Positions 10,430-21,231 are shown, numbered from the stretch's first letter. The stretch: DNA of 64,000 nucleotides from Isochrysis galbana (GCA_018136815.1 CM030940.1:1313613-1377612); one strand, 5' to 3'. Program-made: numbers and translations. Notes: generated by a model not told the origin, from the sequence alone.

Positions 10430-11296
10430 ATGCCCCTGCCCAGTGACATGATGAACGGCGACCCGACGCGCTCCGACGCGCATCAAGAGCGCGAAAGCAC
10501 TTATGCGGAGCTGCCCTGCCTCGCAATCACCCCAGCCGCTCGCTCCGAACCCGATGCATGCAAGGTGGAGCGCCCCCTCACCCACGCAAGTGCAAACCGC
10601 GCAGTATTCAACCTGTGCTCGGTCCAGGCGCTCGAGCAATGTTTACGACTCACAGAAACTTTCACCCCAGAGCAACGGAATCTTTTTGAGGCATTTGTTG
10701 CTACGCAGAGCGAGGCTTCGCGTGACAACGAACCGGGTCTCTTCGACACCATGAAGATATGCAATGACGGCGATGCTGGCATCGTAGATCGTGGAAAATT
10801 CTACGCGCCTGGAGCAGCGGACGCGACAGCGCACGAGGTGCTCCTCCTCGCGCCGCTGCTCACGGCGCATCTCGACGCCGACATCAGGCGAGTGCAAGCA
10901 TGGGTGCTTGCAGCCGAGTCGGACGCCGATCGCTTTGGCAGAATGCGCCTCGCCGGTGAGGTGTGGGCACCACCTACACGCAACAAGACGTGGCTCAGCA
11001 ATGGGCCTGTCCTGCAGCCATTGGCGGACGCAATGGCAGTGCGTATGGGCAGCAAATCCGGCATTGTCGAGACGGCTGCGATTGTGCTCTCGGACTGGAG
11101 GGGGCTAGGTAAGCAGCGGCAGGTCGCGTCGGCAGAGATCGATTTTTATCTGAGGTCCATCACTAAGCCGAAGAAGACGCGCACGCTCAGCGGCCGGACC
11201 CCCATGGGTCAACCAAGTATAAACTATAAACTTAGTTGCCTACCATCACAACAAAGTGTCCCATGCCATCATAAGGCCAATTGGGCCCAATTCTGA
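10430..11296 (+). CDS. Unrecognised protein; 3' end overlaps a dispersed repeat
   Basis: Single open frame of about 288 codons from ATG 10430 (MPLPSDMMNGD). An in-frame ATG at 10271 is possible, but that part is low complexity. The protein is soluble, with an acidic, Ala-rich helical middle (APGAADATAHEVLLLAPLL; ADIRRVQAWVLAAESDADRF) and a Lys-rich end (ITKPKKTRTLSGR). I do not recognise it. The last 30 or so codons run into the inverted family-1 repeat at 11198-11240, so the native C terminus was probably altered, or the true end is spliced: GTAAGC at 11108 is a candidate donor. Confidence 0.5.
   Translation: MPLPSDMMNGDPTRSDAHQERESTYAELPCLAITPAARSEPDACKVERPLTHASANRAVFNLCSVQALEQCLRLTETFTPEQRNLFEAFVATQSEASRDNEPGLFDTMKICNDGDAGIVDRGKFYAPGAADATAHEVLLLAPLLTAHLDADIRRVQAWVLAAESDADRFGRMRLAGEVWAPPTRNKTWLSNGPVLQPLADAMAVRMGSKSGIVETAAIVLSDWRGLGKQRQVASAEIDFYLRSITKPKKTRTLSGRTPMGQPSINYKLSCLPSQQSVPCHHKANWAQF
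11198..11290 (-). repeat. Family-1 repeat fragment, inverted
   Basis: Bases 11198-11240 are the reverse complement of the AACTAAGTTTATA...CTTGGTT-CACCCATGGGGG series at 40318 and 63879, here with a few extra bases in the palindrome loop. It overlaps the end of the upstream coding frame. Confidence 0.7.
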
Positions 11297-12257
11297 AAAG
11301 TCGATTTTTCCCCTCCCCACCCCTATCGCCTTCCCCTTCCCCTCTTCTCGCTTCTCGCTTCTCGTTCCTTGTTCTTCGGTTTCCGGGGTCCGGCCCAGGT
11401 GCGCTACCTTGGGCGCCAAGCCCCTGCTAGAAGAAGAAGGCAGGGGCTGAGGTTGATTGTACGGGCCCACCCCGGGGGGTGTCCGCAATGGAGTGAAGGG
11501 GGGGGGGGGGGCAGGGGGCAGGGGGGCGCGAGGTCGCCCCACCCCCACTTATAAAAATAGTTTGACGAACTAAGTGTAAACGTAGCTCTTAGTTCTTGCT
11601 ACGGCGGGAGGGAGAAGCGGTCTGGCTCTGGTCCCCTTGTTTCACGAGTGCCCCCCCCCCCCCCCCTGCGTTGTTTTACCCGGAACGCGGGGCTTCGAGG
11701 AGAGGGCGTGCTGGGGTGCGCAAGAGGGCTCGGGACTGCGTGCATTGGAGTGGTGATAAATATCGAGGGGAGGGGGCGTTAGTGCCCCAACCCACCAATA
11801 CCACTCGGACAACTGGCTCGTCATGCATGGCGGGAATCCGGGACTTAAAGCCGTTGTGTCCAATGAGCTAGTGGGCGTTGGCTAGGATGCTAGGATATAA
11901 CATTACTAGTATTTGTTAGTGTATTATTGCACTTTCCCCGACCGAGGATTGAGTATTTGTATTTGTCTCTGCGCTCTACGACTGCGACTGAGACTACGAC
12001 TACGACGAGGCCCTGCGGCCCATTGATGCAAAGCTATAAGCAAACATGCGCCGCTAGTGGGCTCGTTGTCGTTGTGCCAGCCGACGATCGCAAAAAAAGC
12101 TATGGAATGTGTCAGCACTTTGCACTTTTTCGAAATTTGAAATATCATACAAATATCAGAAATGTTGCCGCAGTGTTTGCCAAAATAGAAAATACAAATA
12201 TTTGATTTTTAGGCGCGACGCATGCCTCCCCGAACAAATATTAAGAGCGATTCACCA
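11297..12257. other. Intergenic, repeat-rich
   Basis: Holds the TTCTTCGGTTTCCGGGGTCC block (about 11372-11392), also found near 40137 and, diverged, near 32131 and 63786. Also a G run near 11498, a 16-nt C run at 11651-11666, CGACTACGACTGAGAC-like repeats near 11975 and an AT-richer part at 12110-12210. No gene seen. Confidence 0.45.
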
Positions 12258-15200
12258 TCAATGGGGAGGTTGTGCACTTGGGGCAGTTCCACTTTCACTG
12301 CGGAGGAGAAGTGTACATCGAGCAAGCTGCTCCTCCACACGCCTTTGCAAGTCCATACTGCGAAGCGACGGCGCGGGGCGTTCCGGACCGCTAGATGCAC
12401 CAGGTGGTGCGGCGGCATTCGTCGAATGTGTCCCGGTGGGAGCGGGAGCCACGGAGATGTAGGGAGCGGCGAGCTTAGGTAGAGTGTGTGGTGTAGAGAC
12501 GCGCGTGGCTCCTGGACTTTGCGATACGAGGCTAGATGTGAGAGTCGTCTCTAGAGCAGGCCTAGCCACGTCGCAGCTCAGCCGTCCGCATTGAGCAGAT
12601 TGCTCTACCAGCTGCACTGATGCGGGGAGAGCGGAAACCGTGGGCACTTGCGACGCAACGCCACTTGGGGCGTTGGATGCAGGAACTGTCGGTGGCGCTT
12701 GCACCGGCGTTGGCATGACGAAAGGTTGAGGTCGTGGAGCTGGCAAAATTGGCTGCACATCAGCGGCCGATGGAGTTATCGACTGTGCAGATATCAGATA
12801 CGACGCAGCCGACGACGCATCTGTTGCCAACCGCACGTCCACGGACGCCTCAGCAGCCGGCTCGCTGAGTGCAGGCTTCAGTGGCGAAGACTGGCGAAAC
12901 GCCAGTTGAGACGGCAATGCCGGAGGTGAGGCGATCGGCTGAGTCGACCATTTTGGTGGGTAGGAGAACACCTGTGTCGTCGTAGATCGCAATGCGGAAG
13001 CGCCTGAGGGCGGATGACTAGGCCACTCTTCGCGCCCTTGAGAGACGGACGGCGTACGTGGCGGAGGCGACATGGAGATGCCGATTGGGAGTCCGAGCGC
13101 TCCTTGGACGTTGATCTCGCTGATACCAATCACCCCCATGTCGGATCCAAGCATTGCCATCCCTGCTTCCCATGCCCGATGAGTCCCCGCCAAGGCGGTT
13201 GCTGTCGCCCGCACGGCCGATTCTTCCGCCTCCTCTCGTGTAGCACAACGCGACACCATCTCTCTCAAGTCCGCTATCTCGGCAGCCGACGCCCGCGATT
13301 TAATGACCTCCTCCAGCGCCGCCACGCGCTCGTTGACGAGAAGAAATCCTTCCTCCAACCGAGAGAGCCGCGAGCCGAGGTCAGAGGCTGTCGCAACCAC
13401 GGCAGCAATTGAGTTACTCAATTCTAGGCGCGTATCGTCAGATTGTGTCTGCATTCGTGCCAGCGCGCTGCTGGTCTCCTCTCGTAAGGTCGCCGTCTTC
13501 TCCGCCAGCAATGTCCTGCTCGCCTCGTCAGTGGCCACTAGCTGTGCATCCAGGTGTGAACGCAACTCGGCGTCGCGCTTCTCGGAGGACGTGTGCACGG
13601 CTTCCACGGCGTCTGCTAGTTGGCGCACCGAGGAGTCGTGCAGATCTCGCTGCGCCGCCGCCTGAGCCGTAGCGTCCTTCTCGCGCTGGTCCGCCAATTG
13701 CTCCAAACTGAGGAGTCGCGCCTCGAGCTTGGTTTCCGTCTCTTCAATGGCAGCCGCCAGATCAGAGGCGGCCTTCGCCACCCTGCTCGCCACATGATCC
13801 ACTGACTCCTCCATGGAGCCCAAGCGACGTTCGGTGACAGCGCCGCTCTGTTCCACTGCACTGATCCTCGTGTTGGCCGCAGTGTGCAGGCTAGCAGCAG
13901 TACCGCTCAAACGCTCAACGTCGGCGCGAAGGGACGCGATTTCGTTTTTCCGCGTCTTCATTTCCTCGGCCGAGACGGTGTTGAGCTCCGCGAGCGAGGC
14001 CTTCACATCCCTCAAGCCCTCCGCTTGCTTGCATCGCTCCCCGTCAACGACAGCGGCTTGCTCACGCTCTCGCGCGGCCGCCAACTCTGCCTTGGTGGCG
14101 GCGCTCGCCTCCCGTGCCTCGGCGGCGGCTACGCGTTCTTGCTGATGGCTCATGGCCGCACGGAGAGCGGCGAGCTCCCTTCCCGTCTCCTCCGCCACCC
14201 GCCGCGCCTCCTCTCGGAGTATATTGATGGTTTGCGACAGCGAACGAGTACGTGCCTCCTCCCGCGCCGACAGCTCGGCGGCGAGTTCCTCCTTGCTGAC
14301 AACATTCAACTCCTCACGCGCCGCAGCGGCTGCCGCTGCCGCGCTCGCTTGTGCTGCAGCACGTCCGCCCCCCGCCCACCCTGCTCCTCCGTCTCGCCCC
14401 GACCGCGAGCTCGAGCGGCTGGGACTCAGCGCGTTTGTCCCAAGATGAGGTTTGACGCCGTTGGAGCGAACCGCTTCCAGATCGGTTTGCGCCTGAGAAA
14501 GAAGCGTCTCTACCCGTTGCACCCGCGACGTGATGGCACCTACAGCTCCTTCCATCTTGCTGAGAGCCCTCAACTCGCCCGCCTCTGCTACCTCTCGTGC
14601 GGTCTGCATCGCTACCTCACGCACCGAGGCCATCACCTCCCGCGCTGCTCTCGAGCCGGCCTCATGAGCCGCTCGTGAAACTGTCTCACGTGCTGCCCTG
14701 TCCGCCGCCTCTGGAGCCACCCGTGCAGCCACCTCACGTGCGGCCGCAGCTGCATCATCAAGAGCGTGCGCAGCCGACGATTGCCCGCCCACAACTGCCC
14801 TACTCTCCGTCCGTATCGCCTGGACCACTGCGCGCAGTTGCGACTGGAGCTCGGCCACTTGCGCCTGCAGTTCGGATACCACTGCCTGTCGAAGACCCTC
14901 GACACGGTCGCCCAGCGTTGGCGCAGGTGTGGGCCGTTGTTGTAAGGGTAATGGAGTCTGCATCGATGGCGTCAGCTGCGGCATGCCTTGTGGAGGAGGA
15001 AGGGTGTGGGTCGATGGCGTTTGGCGCGATATGGACGTTGCATGCGCAACCGGTTCCGACAAACAAGGCGACTGCGATGAGGGTGGCGGCTGCCATGAGG
15101 GTTGCGGCTGCGATGAAGGCAGCGGCTGCGGCTGCGATGACGGCGGTAGTGATAGCTGCAGCTGCGAGGAGGGCGGAGGCTGCGTGTTGAGCGGCGGCTG

Positions 15201-16565
15201 CAACGAGAGTGGTAGCCGCGGCGCGGGTGGGGGCTGCGACGACGATGGCGTCTGCGACAATCGTTGCGAGGAGGACGACGCCTGCGGGTGGGCCGGGGAT
15301 TCCTCGCATGGTCTCGATGAGCTTGGCTGCGGGCAAGACGAAGGTTGTTGGAAATGCTGCGAAGAAGGCGGAGTCTGCTCCACTGATAGCTCGTGAACGT
15401 ACGATACATCCGACGAGGCTGCGTCTAGCCGCGGCACTTGCAGCGGAGGCGGGGGCGGGGGCCGCTGTGTAACTTGTGGCCGCTGTGGTTGCGCCGCCGC
15501 TTGCGGCTGCATCTGTACCCCTGGTGTGGGGGACGGATTGGACGGCGCTAGGGACGGCTCGTGGAACCGTTGCGCGGAATCAGTGCACTGAGTCTGCGCC
15601 GATTGCAGCGGAGATTTATGGAGTGGTGCTAGCGACGGCTGCTGCAGCTGCTGCTCCGCGGAGGAGACGCGCGGTTGAGACAACGGCGATTGTTGTGGTG
15701 GCAGGAATTTTGGCGCAAAGCGCGGTTGAGGTTGCGATGCGTGCGCCCCATCCCATTGAAGCCCGTTCTGAAGCATGGCGCACATTGCGTCGGACGGCTC
15801 GACCAAGCGTGGCTGCATTTGTCCTTGCCCGAATGAGCCCGGTCCTGAGCTGCTGTTACCCTGGGCTAGATCGTCATATGAGGGCATGGAACTGCCACGG
15901 TTGGTGCCCTGGCCATTGTTGGGTTGGCTTTCGGAATAGATGTTCTCAGCCTCGCGCTGACTGCGGCCAGCGTTCCCAAAAGTGGAGCTGCGTCCGGCCG
16001 TCCCGTAGCCGTCGCGGGGACGGCTTGTACTGCCTGTGCTGCCTATGTCAGAGCAAGCCTTGCTCCAGCGCACGTCGTAGTGCTGCTGGTGCGGTTCATT
16101 GGCCTGCCTCTGCGCACTGCGAGAGGGCGGCAGCGTGTAACCCTTGCGGCCGAGGTGTGAGGCCCGTGCCGTCCGTCGCGCGTGAGCTGAACTCCCATGC
16201 TTATGTTGCAGCTGAGAGTCAGGCGCGAGATCTCCTCTGCTACCTTGCTCCCTTAGCGCACGTAGCAGCGAGAGCCTCAGGTCCTCAAACTGGATTCTTC
16301 CCGAACCGCTCGGGTCGAGCCTATCGAAGAGCTCGCTCAGCTCGAGCGGGGTGATCTGCAGTCCCAACTGCTCCAGCTTCCTGCGCAGCTCGCTCATCGA
16401 GACGGATCCGGCGGAGGCCGGGTCGAGCGCCCGGAAGAGGTCGATCACCCGAGAATGGTTAGCTGCGAGAGTGGCCGCGAGCGTCGCGGGGAGCGATGGT
16501 GGCTCGGCCTCGCGGAGACGCTGCCGCTGCGAAGACGTGACCAGCAGCGGCATCGTGCGCTCCAC
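12258..16565 (-). CDS. EF-hand, Pro/Gln-rich and long coiled-coil protein
   Basis: One uninterrupted frame of 1435 codons from ATG 16565 (MERTMPLLV; a second ATG four codons on is equally good). Residues about 38-105 form a paired EF-hand: loop 1 DPASAGSVSMSE (48-59) and loop 2 DPSGSGRIQFED (84-95); both lack some acidic ligands, so calcium binding may be weak. Residues about 110-590 are disordered and rich in Gln, Pro and Ser, with SSQPQP-type repeats. Residues about 600-1170 are Ala/Glu/Arg-rich coiled coil (AAREVAARVAPEAADRAARE), then a Pro/Ser tail. This layout suits a cytoskeletal, basal-body or scaffold protein, but no specific family is recognised. The intronless reading over 4.3 kb contrasts with the split genes nearby. 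Confidence 0.8.
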   Translation of the reverse strand: MERTMPLLVTSSQRQRLREAEPPSLPATLAATLAANHSRVIDLFRALDPASAGSVSMSELRRKLEQLGLQITPLELSELFDRLDPSGSGRIQFEDLRLSLLRALREQGSRGDLAPDSQLQHKHGSSAHARRTARASHLGRKGYTLPPSRSAQRQANEPHQQHYDVRWSKACSDIGSTGSTSRPRDGYGTAGRSSTFGNAGRSQREAENIYSESQPNNGQGTNRGSSMPSYDDLAQGNSSSGPGSFGQGQMQPRLVEPSDAMCAMLQNGLQWDGAHASQPQPRFAPKFLPPQQSPLSQPRVSSAEQQLQQPSLAPLHKSPLQSAQTQCTDSAQRFHEPSLAPSNPSPTPGVQMQPQAAAQPQRPQVTQRPPPPPPLQVPRLDAASSDVSYVHELSVEQTPPSSQHFQQPSSCPQPSSSRPCEESPAHPQASSSSQRLSQTPSSSQPPPAPRLPLSLQPPLNTQPPPSSQLQLSLPPSSQPQPLPSSQPQPSWQPPPSSQSPCLSEPVAHATSISRQTPSTHTLPPPQGMPQLTPSMQTPLPLQQRPTPAPTLGDRVEGLRQAVVSELQAQVAELQSQLRAVVQAIRTESRAVVGGQSSAAHALDDAAAAAREVAARVAPEAADRAARETVSRAAHEAGSRAAREVMASVREVAMQTAREVAEAGELRALSKMEGAVGAITSRVQRVETLLSQAQTDLEAVRSNGVKPHLGTNALSPSRSSSRSGRDGGAGWAGGGRAAAQASAAAAAAAAREELNVVSKEELAAELSAREEARTRSLSQTINILREEARRVAEETGRELAALRAAMSHQQERVAAAEAREASAATKAELAAAREREQAAVVDGERCKQAEGLRDVKASLAELNTVSAEEMKTRKNEIASLRADVERLSGTAASLHTAANTRISAVEQSGAVTERRLGSMEESVDHVASRVAKAASDLAAAIEETETKLEARLLSLEQLADQREKDATAQAAAQRDLHDSSVRQLADAVEAVHTSSEKRDAELRSHLDAQLVATDEASRTLLAEKTATLREETSSALARMQTQSDDTRLELSNSIAAVVATASDLGSRLSRLEEGFLLVNERVAALEEVIKSRASAAEIADLREMVSRCATREEAEESAVRATATALAGTHRAWEAGMAMLGSDMGVIGISEINVQGALGLPIGISMSPPPRTPSVSQGREEWPSHPPSGASALRSTTTQVFSYPPKWSTQPIASPPALPSQLAFRQSSPLKPALSEPAAEASVDVRLATDASSAASYLISAQSITPSAADVQPILPAPRPQPFVMPTPVQAPPTVPASNAPSGVASQVPTVSALPASVQLVEQSAQCGRLSCDVARPALETTLTSSLVSQSPGATRVSTPHTLPKLAAPYISVAPAPTGTHSTNAAAPPGASSGPERPAPSLRSMDLQRRVEEQLARCTLLLRSESGTAPSAQPPH

Positions 16566-17708
16566 GCTCTCCTCCCCTCCCTCCCTCGCTCCCGTCCTCT
16601 CTCTCTCTCTTCCCCCCCTCTCCCGCTCTCCCTGTCTGTCTCTCTCTGTCCCTCACGTGCAGGGGAGGGGCATCAGCTCGCCACGGTGAGAGAGAGAATA
16701 GAAGAGGCAGAGAGACAGCGGACGAAGGCGAAGTGTCGACCCCCACAAGAGGTGAAAGGAGAGCCGCGTTCCTGTGAGATCTCATTCGCCGGCGGGAAGA
16801 AGGCGTCTTCTTGCGCAACGGCATCGCAGCGATCGAGGGGGGGTGGTTCCTCCTTTAGTAAGGAGCGAGAGAGAGAGGAAGGACCCGATAGCGAGGGGGC
16901 AGCCCAAAGAGAGCCCCCCGCCGGGGGAGGGAGAGAGAGGGGGGGGGGGGGGGGGAAGAGAGAGCAGGGGAGAGGCCCCGCCCCCCTCCGCCGCCGCCGC
17001 CGGCAGCGTCGTTTCCCGCCAAGAGCGCCCCACGCCTGCCATGCTGGCGGCTTGCTGCCTATGCTCCTATGCTGCCCCGCCCGCCCGCTCGCCCGCTGCC
17101 TGCGGGAAGGAGACTTGTGTCAGTCAACATGGGAGGAAACTGAGGCAATGGGCAGTGATGGCCCACTGCAGCGCCGCTGCTGTGTCGCTCCCTGCTACAG
17201 CCAGCGAATCCTCGCTCACGCTGTCGTCGACGGCTGCGCCGTACGGCGTACGGCTCCGCCATGCGTGCAACGAGCGCGGATCGCGAGGCGCGGTCAGGGT
17301 TGGGGTTGGGGTACATGCTCTCATGATGAGTGAAGGGGGGGGGGGGGGGGGGGCTATAAGGCGATTGTGTCGGCGGCGGAGGGGGGGCTCTTGGGAAATG
17401 GGAGCCCCCTCCGGTATTTTTGGTGAGGTATTTGAATGTGTTTGGACGAAGGCCAAATACAGACTGTATTGATCATATTTGGAACCCCTCTCGTTGTATT
17501 ATTTCCCATCTAGGATGATGCGCGCCGATATCCGATATGTGCGATGTGCGATGTGTGAGACGAGGAGGTGGTGTTGCATCCATGAGCGCCATCGAGCCAT
17601 CGACCACCGACCACCGAGCGCGCTGGTGTTGTCGATGTAACTAGAGAGTAGGCTACTCAGCATAGAGATAGAGAATAGAGATTGTGAGGACTGAGGTGAC
17701 TTGTCGGC
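16566..17708. other. Intergenic, purine-rich low complexity
   Basis: GA-rich tracts (16600-16960), G runs at 16939-16955 and 17335-17353, then at 17430-17516 a fragment (GGCCAAATACAG; TATTTCCCATCTAGG) related to the foldback element at 25986-26187. No gene seen. The TTGTCGATG and AGAGATAGAG stretches near 17630-17680 are of unknown nature. Confidence 0.45.
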
Positions 17709-17947
17709 GGCGGGGGTACCACGTTAAGAGTTCAGAATGGTAGACTTATCGATCGTCTTGTCGCTTGTCAGCTTGCACGCCTAGCCCTACCTCTACACCA
17801 TACCCCGGACGAGCCATGCGCCAGCAGCCAGCAGCAGTCCCCCCCATCACCGGGTGGGGGAGGGGGCAGGGGCTCCGCTGCCGATGAGCGATGAGGAAAG
17901 TTCCCTCAGCCACCAGGCTTCTCCTAGCGCAACAAGAAAACTCTGCC
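17709..17947 (+). repeat. Gene-proximal dispersed repeat (family 2), copy 2
   Basis: More diverged copy: GGTACCACGTTAAGAG, CGGACGAGCCATGCGCCA, GGCTCCGCTGCCGATGA, ending AACAAGAAAACTCTGCC. It points at the receptor-like kinase gene, whose chosen start is about 720 bp downstream. Confidence 0.75.
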
Positions 17948-18665
17948 GGGGCGGCGTCTCGTCTCGCTGGTCCACGGAGCGAGCGGCCTCTACCGAGCTG
18001 GAGAACAAAGTAGAACTCACGTAAAGCAGAGGGATTCTTCATCTCTCTCGAGGGTGCCACGCGGCGCTCTCCGCCGGCCCGCCGCCGCCGAATCATTGCA
18101 AAGTATTATTCTGTGCTGGTCCGCGTTTACCCTTCCCCCAATGAGGCGCCGCGCCAGAGGTGGGGGGGGCAGCTCTGGGCGGCCACGATGGAGAGGGTAG
18201 AGAGAGAGAGAGGAGGAGGAGAGACCCTCTCTCTCAGGGGGAGAGAGAGAGAGTGGGGAGAGGGTGGAGAGGAGCTCAGAGACGGAGAGAAGGAGACAGA
18301 AGATGGAAGAGAGAGAGGATTGAGAGGGGAGAGGAGAGAGAAGAAAGGGGGGCGGGGGGGGAGGAGCGAGGGGGAGAGGCAGGACAAGGGAGGGAAGAGA
18401 GGGGAGAGAGAGTAGGAGAGGAAAAGTGAAGGAAAAGAGGAGAAGTGGGGGGGGAGGAGCCTCCGTCGCCTCTCTCCTGCGGGCGGCCCCTCCCCCTCCC
18501 CCTCCCCCTCCTCCTCGTCATCAGCAGCGCCACTGCGCCCCCCCCTCCCTCTCCCTCTCCCCTCCCGCCGCTACCGCCACCATCGCCCCTCCCCCCCCCC
18601 CTTCTACCCCCCTTCCCGCCCCACCTCAAGCCGCGTGCCACGCCCTTTCTCTACCCCCCTCTCCC

Positions 18666-20561
18666 ATGCCTTCTCCTCTCCTCCTCCTACTCCCCATCGC
18701 CTCCTCCCGCCCATGCGAGCCCAAGCCTCCGGCCTCCCTCCACTGCTCCCTGAGTGCCGCCACCGAGGAGGCGCTCTCCACACAGCTCACGGAATGGATT
18801 ACGGCCACGCTGCTCGTCCCGCTCGGGAGGCAGGTGGGCGCCGTCGCCCTCTTCCTCCCCCCCACCTCCACCCCGCCTGCTCAGATCCAACTGCGCGTCG
18901 GAGCTTGCCACGCACGTGTGGCACGCTACGCGCACATCCGTGCTGTGCTTCAGCTGGCTTCGCCACGCAACGAGCCGGTGAGCGCGCTCGTTCGCGACGC
19001 CTTCGCGCGCGCGGTGCGGAGGATGCACGGAGACATCCCAGTTCCCGTTGAGCTCGAGCTCCACACAACGCCTGCGCTCATCAGCAGCTGCATGCCAGCG
19101 AAAGCTGAGAGGCCAGTAGCTCACGCCACAGTTGGCGCCGCGCCGCACGGTGAACGGCATCCTCAGCGGAGGACCGGAGAGAGCCCTGCATCTGCCAATC
19201 TGGCCCGGCTGCAGTCGCCCGGCGCGCCGGAGGCGGATGCTCCCGCTCCATGGAGCTCGCTCTCGCTCCTCGCTCACTTGCTTTGGCTGGCTGTGTGCGC
19301 GATCGTGGTGTACGGTACCGTGTTGCTTGTAGAGCAGTGTCATCAGCAGCCCATCCGCCGTATGCGTAAGGCGAGCCGGCCCCGGCGAACGAAACGAGGC
19401 GCAGACCCTGCCGGCGGAGGGCCGTTGGCGGGCCAGAGTGCGGGCCTGGCCAAGTCGAGGGCACCTTCCATCCGGCCCACCGACGTGAAGCTCGGCGCAC
19501 TGCTCGGCAAGGGCGGCATGGGCGCAGTCTACTCAGCTGACTGGCTCGGCACCAACGTGGCTGTGAAGCTCGTGCTTCTATCCAGTAGCTATGGGTGCCG
19601 CGCCAAGGCGCTGCAGCGCGAGGCCGAGGTCCTTGCCCATCTTCGCCACCCGTGCATCTGCTCCTATTTCGGCACCGTGCAGCTGGAGAGTGGCCTCGCG
19701 CTCATCTTGGAGTACATGCCGCATGGCTCACTCGCCCAGCTGCTACAAAAGACCAAGAAGAAGGGGTCGCCCGTCCAAACGATTGTCGCGGCCCGTATTG
19801 CATGGGAGGTGGCCGTCGGTCTGGCTTACCTGCATCGCAATGGCATCATGCACCGCGATGTCAAGCCCGCCAATGTGCTCCTTGACGAGGCCCTCCATGC
19901 AAAGGTCGCCGACTTCGGAGTTGCCCGCGACGTCGACCTCGGTTCCAAAGACGAAGTGGCCAACGCTGAGGCGGCAGCACAAGAGGGCTCAAACAGCAAC
20001 GAAGCCGAGGATGGGATTGCCAAAGGCGGCAACGCCCAAGGTGGTGCGTCTGGACACCTGACTGCCGGCGTGGGCACGCCCTTCTACATGGCGCCTGAAG
20101 TGATCGGTCGACAAGGTCAGCGCACGGCGGCGTACACTGAGCGGTGCGACGTGTTTTCATACGGAGTGCTCCTGTACGAGCTGATGCAGCCGGACGCTCG
20201 CATTGTGCCGCCACCGGGCGTGCCGAAACGTGCGCCTCTAGCATATGGGTATAGGCCGTCGCTCAAGCTGCCAGAGGAACTCACACAGTTCGAGCCCATC
20301 ATCATGGCTTGCTGGCAACAAGAGGCGTCAGAGAGGCCGCTCATCTCCGAGCTTGTCAAGACCACCCTGCTGGAGGCGTGGCGGATGGTGCGCATCCAGC
20401 CTCTGGGTACAATAAATCATCGAGATCGTATCGCCGGCATCGTGCCGTGCGGCTTCTCGCAGGTCCCTGCTCTCGAACGTGCTGGGCTGCTGCCGCACGT
20501 TGCATCCGGGCAAGGCCTATCCGCACGAATTTTGCCCAAGAAGGCTTCGCCTTTGCCTTAG
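18666..20561 (+). CDS. Membrane receptor-like Ser/Thr kinase (TKL-like)
   Basis: Predicted 631-aa single-pass membrane kinase. ATG 18666 gives a signal-like N terminus (MPSPLLLLLPIASS); the open frame upstream is Pro-rich low complexity. Residues about 20-195 would be lumenal or extracellular and match nothing known to me. A membrane segment is near 200-223 (LLWLAVCAIVVYGTVLL), followed by basic residues. The kinase domain is complete: glycine loop GKGGMG (281-286), K301 in VAVKLV, HRDVKPAN with D398, DFG 417-419, APE 476-478. HRDVKPAN indicates Ser/Thr specificity, and the overall pattern is TKL-like. A 45-residue acidic/Ala insert lies between DFG and APE in the activation segment, which is unusual. 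Intronless. The ligand cannot be inferred. Confidence 0.82.
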   Translation: MPSPLLLLLPIASSRPCEPKPPASLHCSLSAATEEALSTQLTEWITATLLVPLGRQVGAVALFLPPTSTPPAQIQLRVGACHARVARYAHIRAVLQLASPRNEPVSALVRDAFARAVRRMHGDIPVPVELELHTTPALISSCMPAKAERPVAHATVGAAPHGERHPQRRTGESPASANLARLQSPGAPEADAPAPWSSLSLLAHLLWLAVCAIVVYGTVLLVEQCHQQPIRRMRKASRPRRTKRGADPAGGGPLAGQSAGLAKSRAPSIRPTDVKLGALLGKGGMGAVYSADWLGTNVAVKLVLLSSSYGCRAKALQREAEVLAHLRHPCICSYFGTVQLESGLALILEYMPHGSLAQLLQKTKKKGSPVQTIVAARIAWEVAVGLAYLHRNGIMHRDVKPANVLLDEALHAKVADFGVARDVDLGSKDEVANAEAAAQEGSNSNEAEDGIAKGGNAQGGASGHLTAGVGTPFYMAPEVIGRQGQRTAAYTERCDVFSYGVLLYELMQPDARIVPPPGVPKRAPLAYGYRPSLKLPEELTQFEPIIMACWQQEASERPLISELVKTTLLEAWRMVRIQPLGTINHRDRIAGIVPCGFSQVPALERAGLLPHVASGQGLSARILPKKASPLP

Positions 20562-20958
20562 GTCAGGGGCACTTCGGCCTCAACTTACTGTTATTATCCT
20601 TTCTTCACCTTACTGTCATCAACCCTTCTTCCCATCCAACTGCAAGGCGCGCCTCGGGGGCCGCCCGCGGTCCAAGTCAATGTCAATACAAGTGCCAGCT
20701 CTCGTTAGCCGTGTTGCATCTCCCATTTCATGCAGCCAGCCAACACGGGCCAACCATGCCGTATGCATTCAGCGTTTTGGTCAACAATGCCGATCCGCTC
20801 ATGAACCTGACATTTACATCAGGTGTCGTCTCGACAGCGATAACTAGGATTCCGTTTTTGCTCTTGCCCTGGCCCAAAACTCCGCGCGTAACGCCTCCCT
20901 TCTCGTTTGCGCTAGGCCGCCATGCCCTGTGCGCGCAAAGCACACCTCGGCGATTCCT
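20562..20958. other. Intergenic, nothing recognised
   Basis: Kinase 3' flank. No reliable frame or repeat was found. Confidence 0.4.
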
Positions 20959-21231
20959 GCACCGCAACCTTGGTGCCAAAGCCGCCTGTTCCTCAATCTG
21001 GGGGGGGGAACGGCATGCGCTCCACAACCCGGAGAAATCTGCGGGATCATGTTGCATGATAGCTGGCGGTTCTTCTAGCTTGCCACACGCACCGCAAACT
21101 CGGTGCCAAAGCCACCTGTTCCTGTCTACCTCGATATCAATCTTGGGGAGAACGGCATGAGCTGCATGACCCGGAGAAATCTGCGGGATCATCCAGGATG
21201 ACAGCTCACGGTTCAGCCAGCTTGCCACACT
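20959..21231 (+). repeat. Two-unit tandem repeat of about 135 bp
   Basis: Two adjacent units (about 20959-21090 and 21091-21231) share GGTGCCAAAGCC(G/A)CCTGTTCCT, GAACGGCATG, ACCCGGAGAAATCTGCGGGA and CAGCTTGCCACAC or a close variant. Function unknown. Confidence 0.8.

Noticed and set aside
14633-15472. Gly/Cys/Asp-rich plus-strand frames
   Set aside because: Antisense of the Gln/Pro/Ser-rich part of the EF-hand protein; the repeats mirror SSQPQP codons.
16455-17333. 292-codon plus-strand frame
   Set aside because: Begins as antisense of the EF-hand gene and continues through GA-rich and G-run sequence; no domain.
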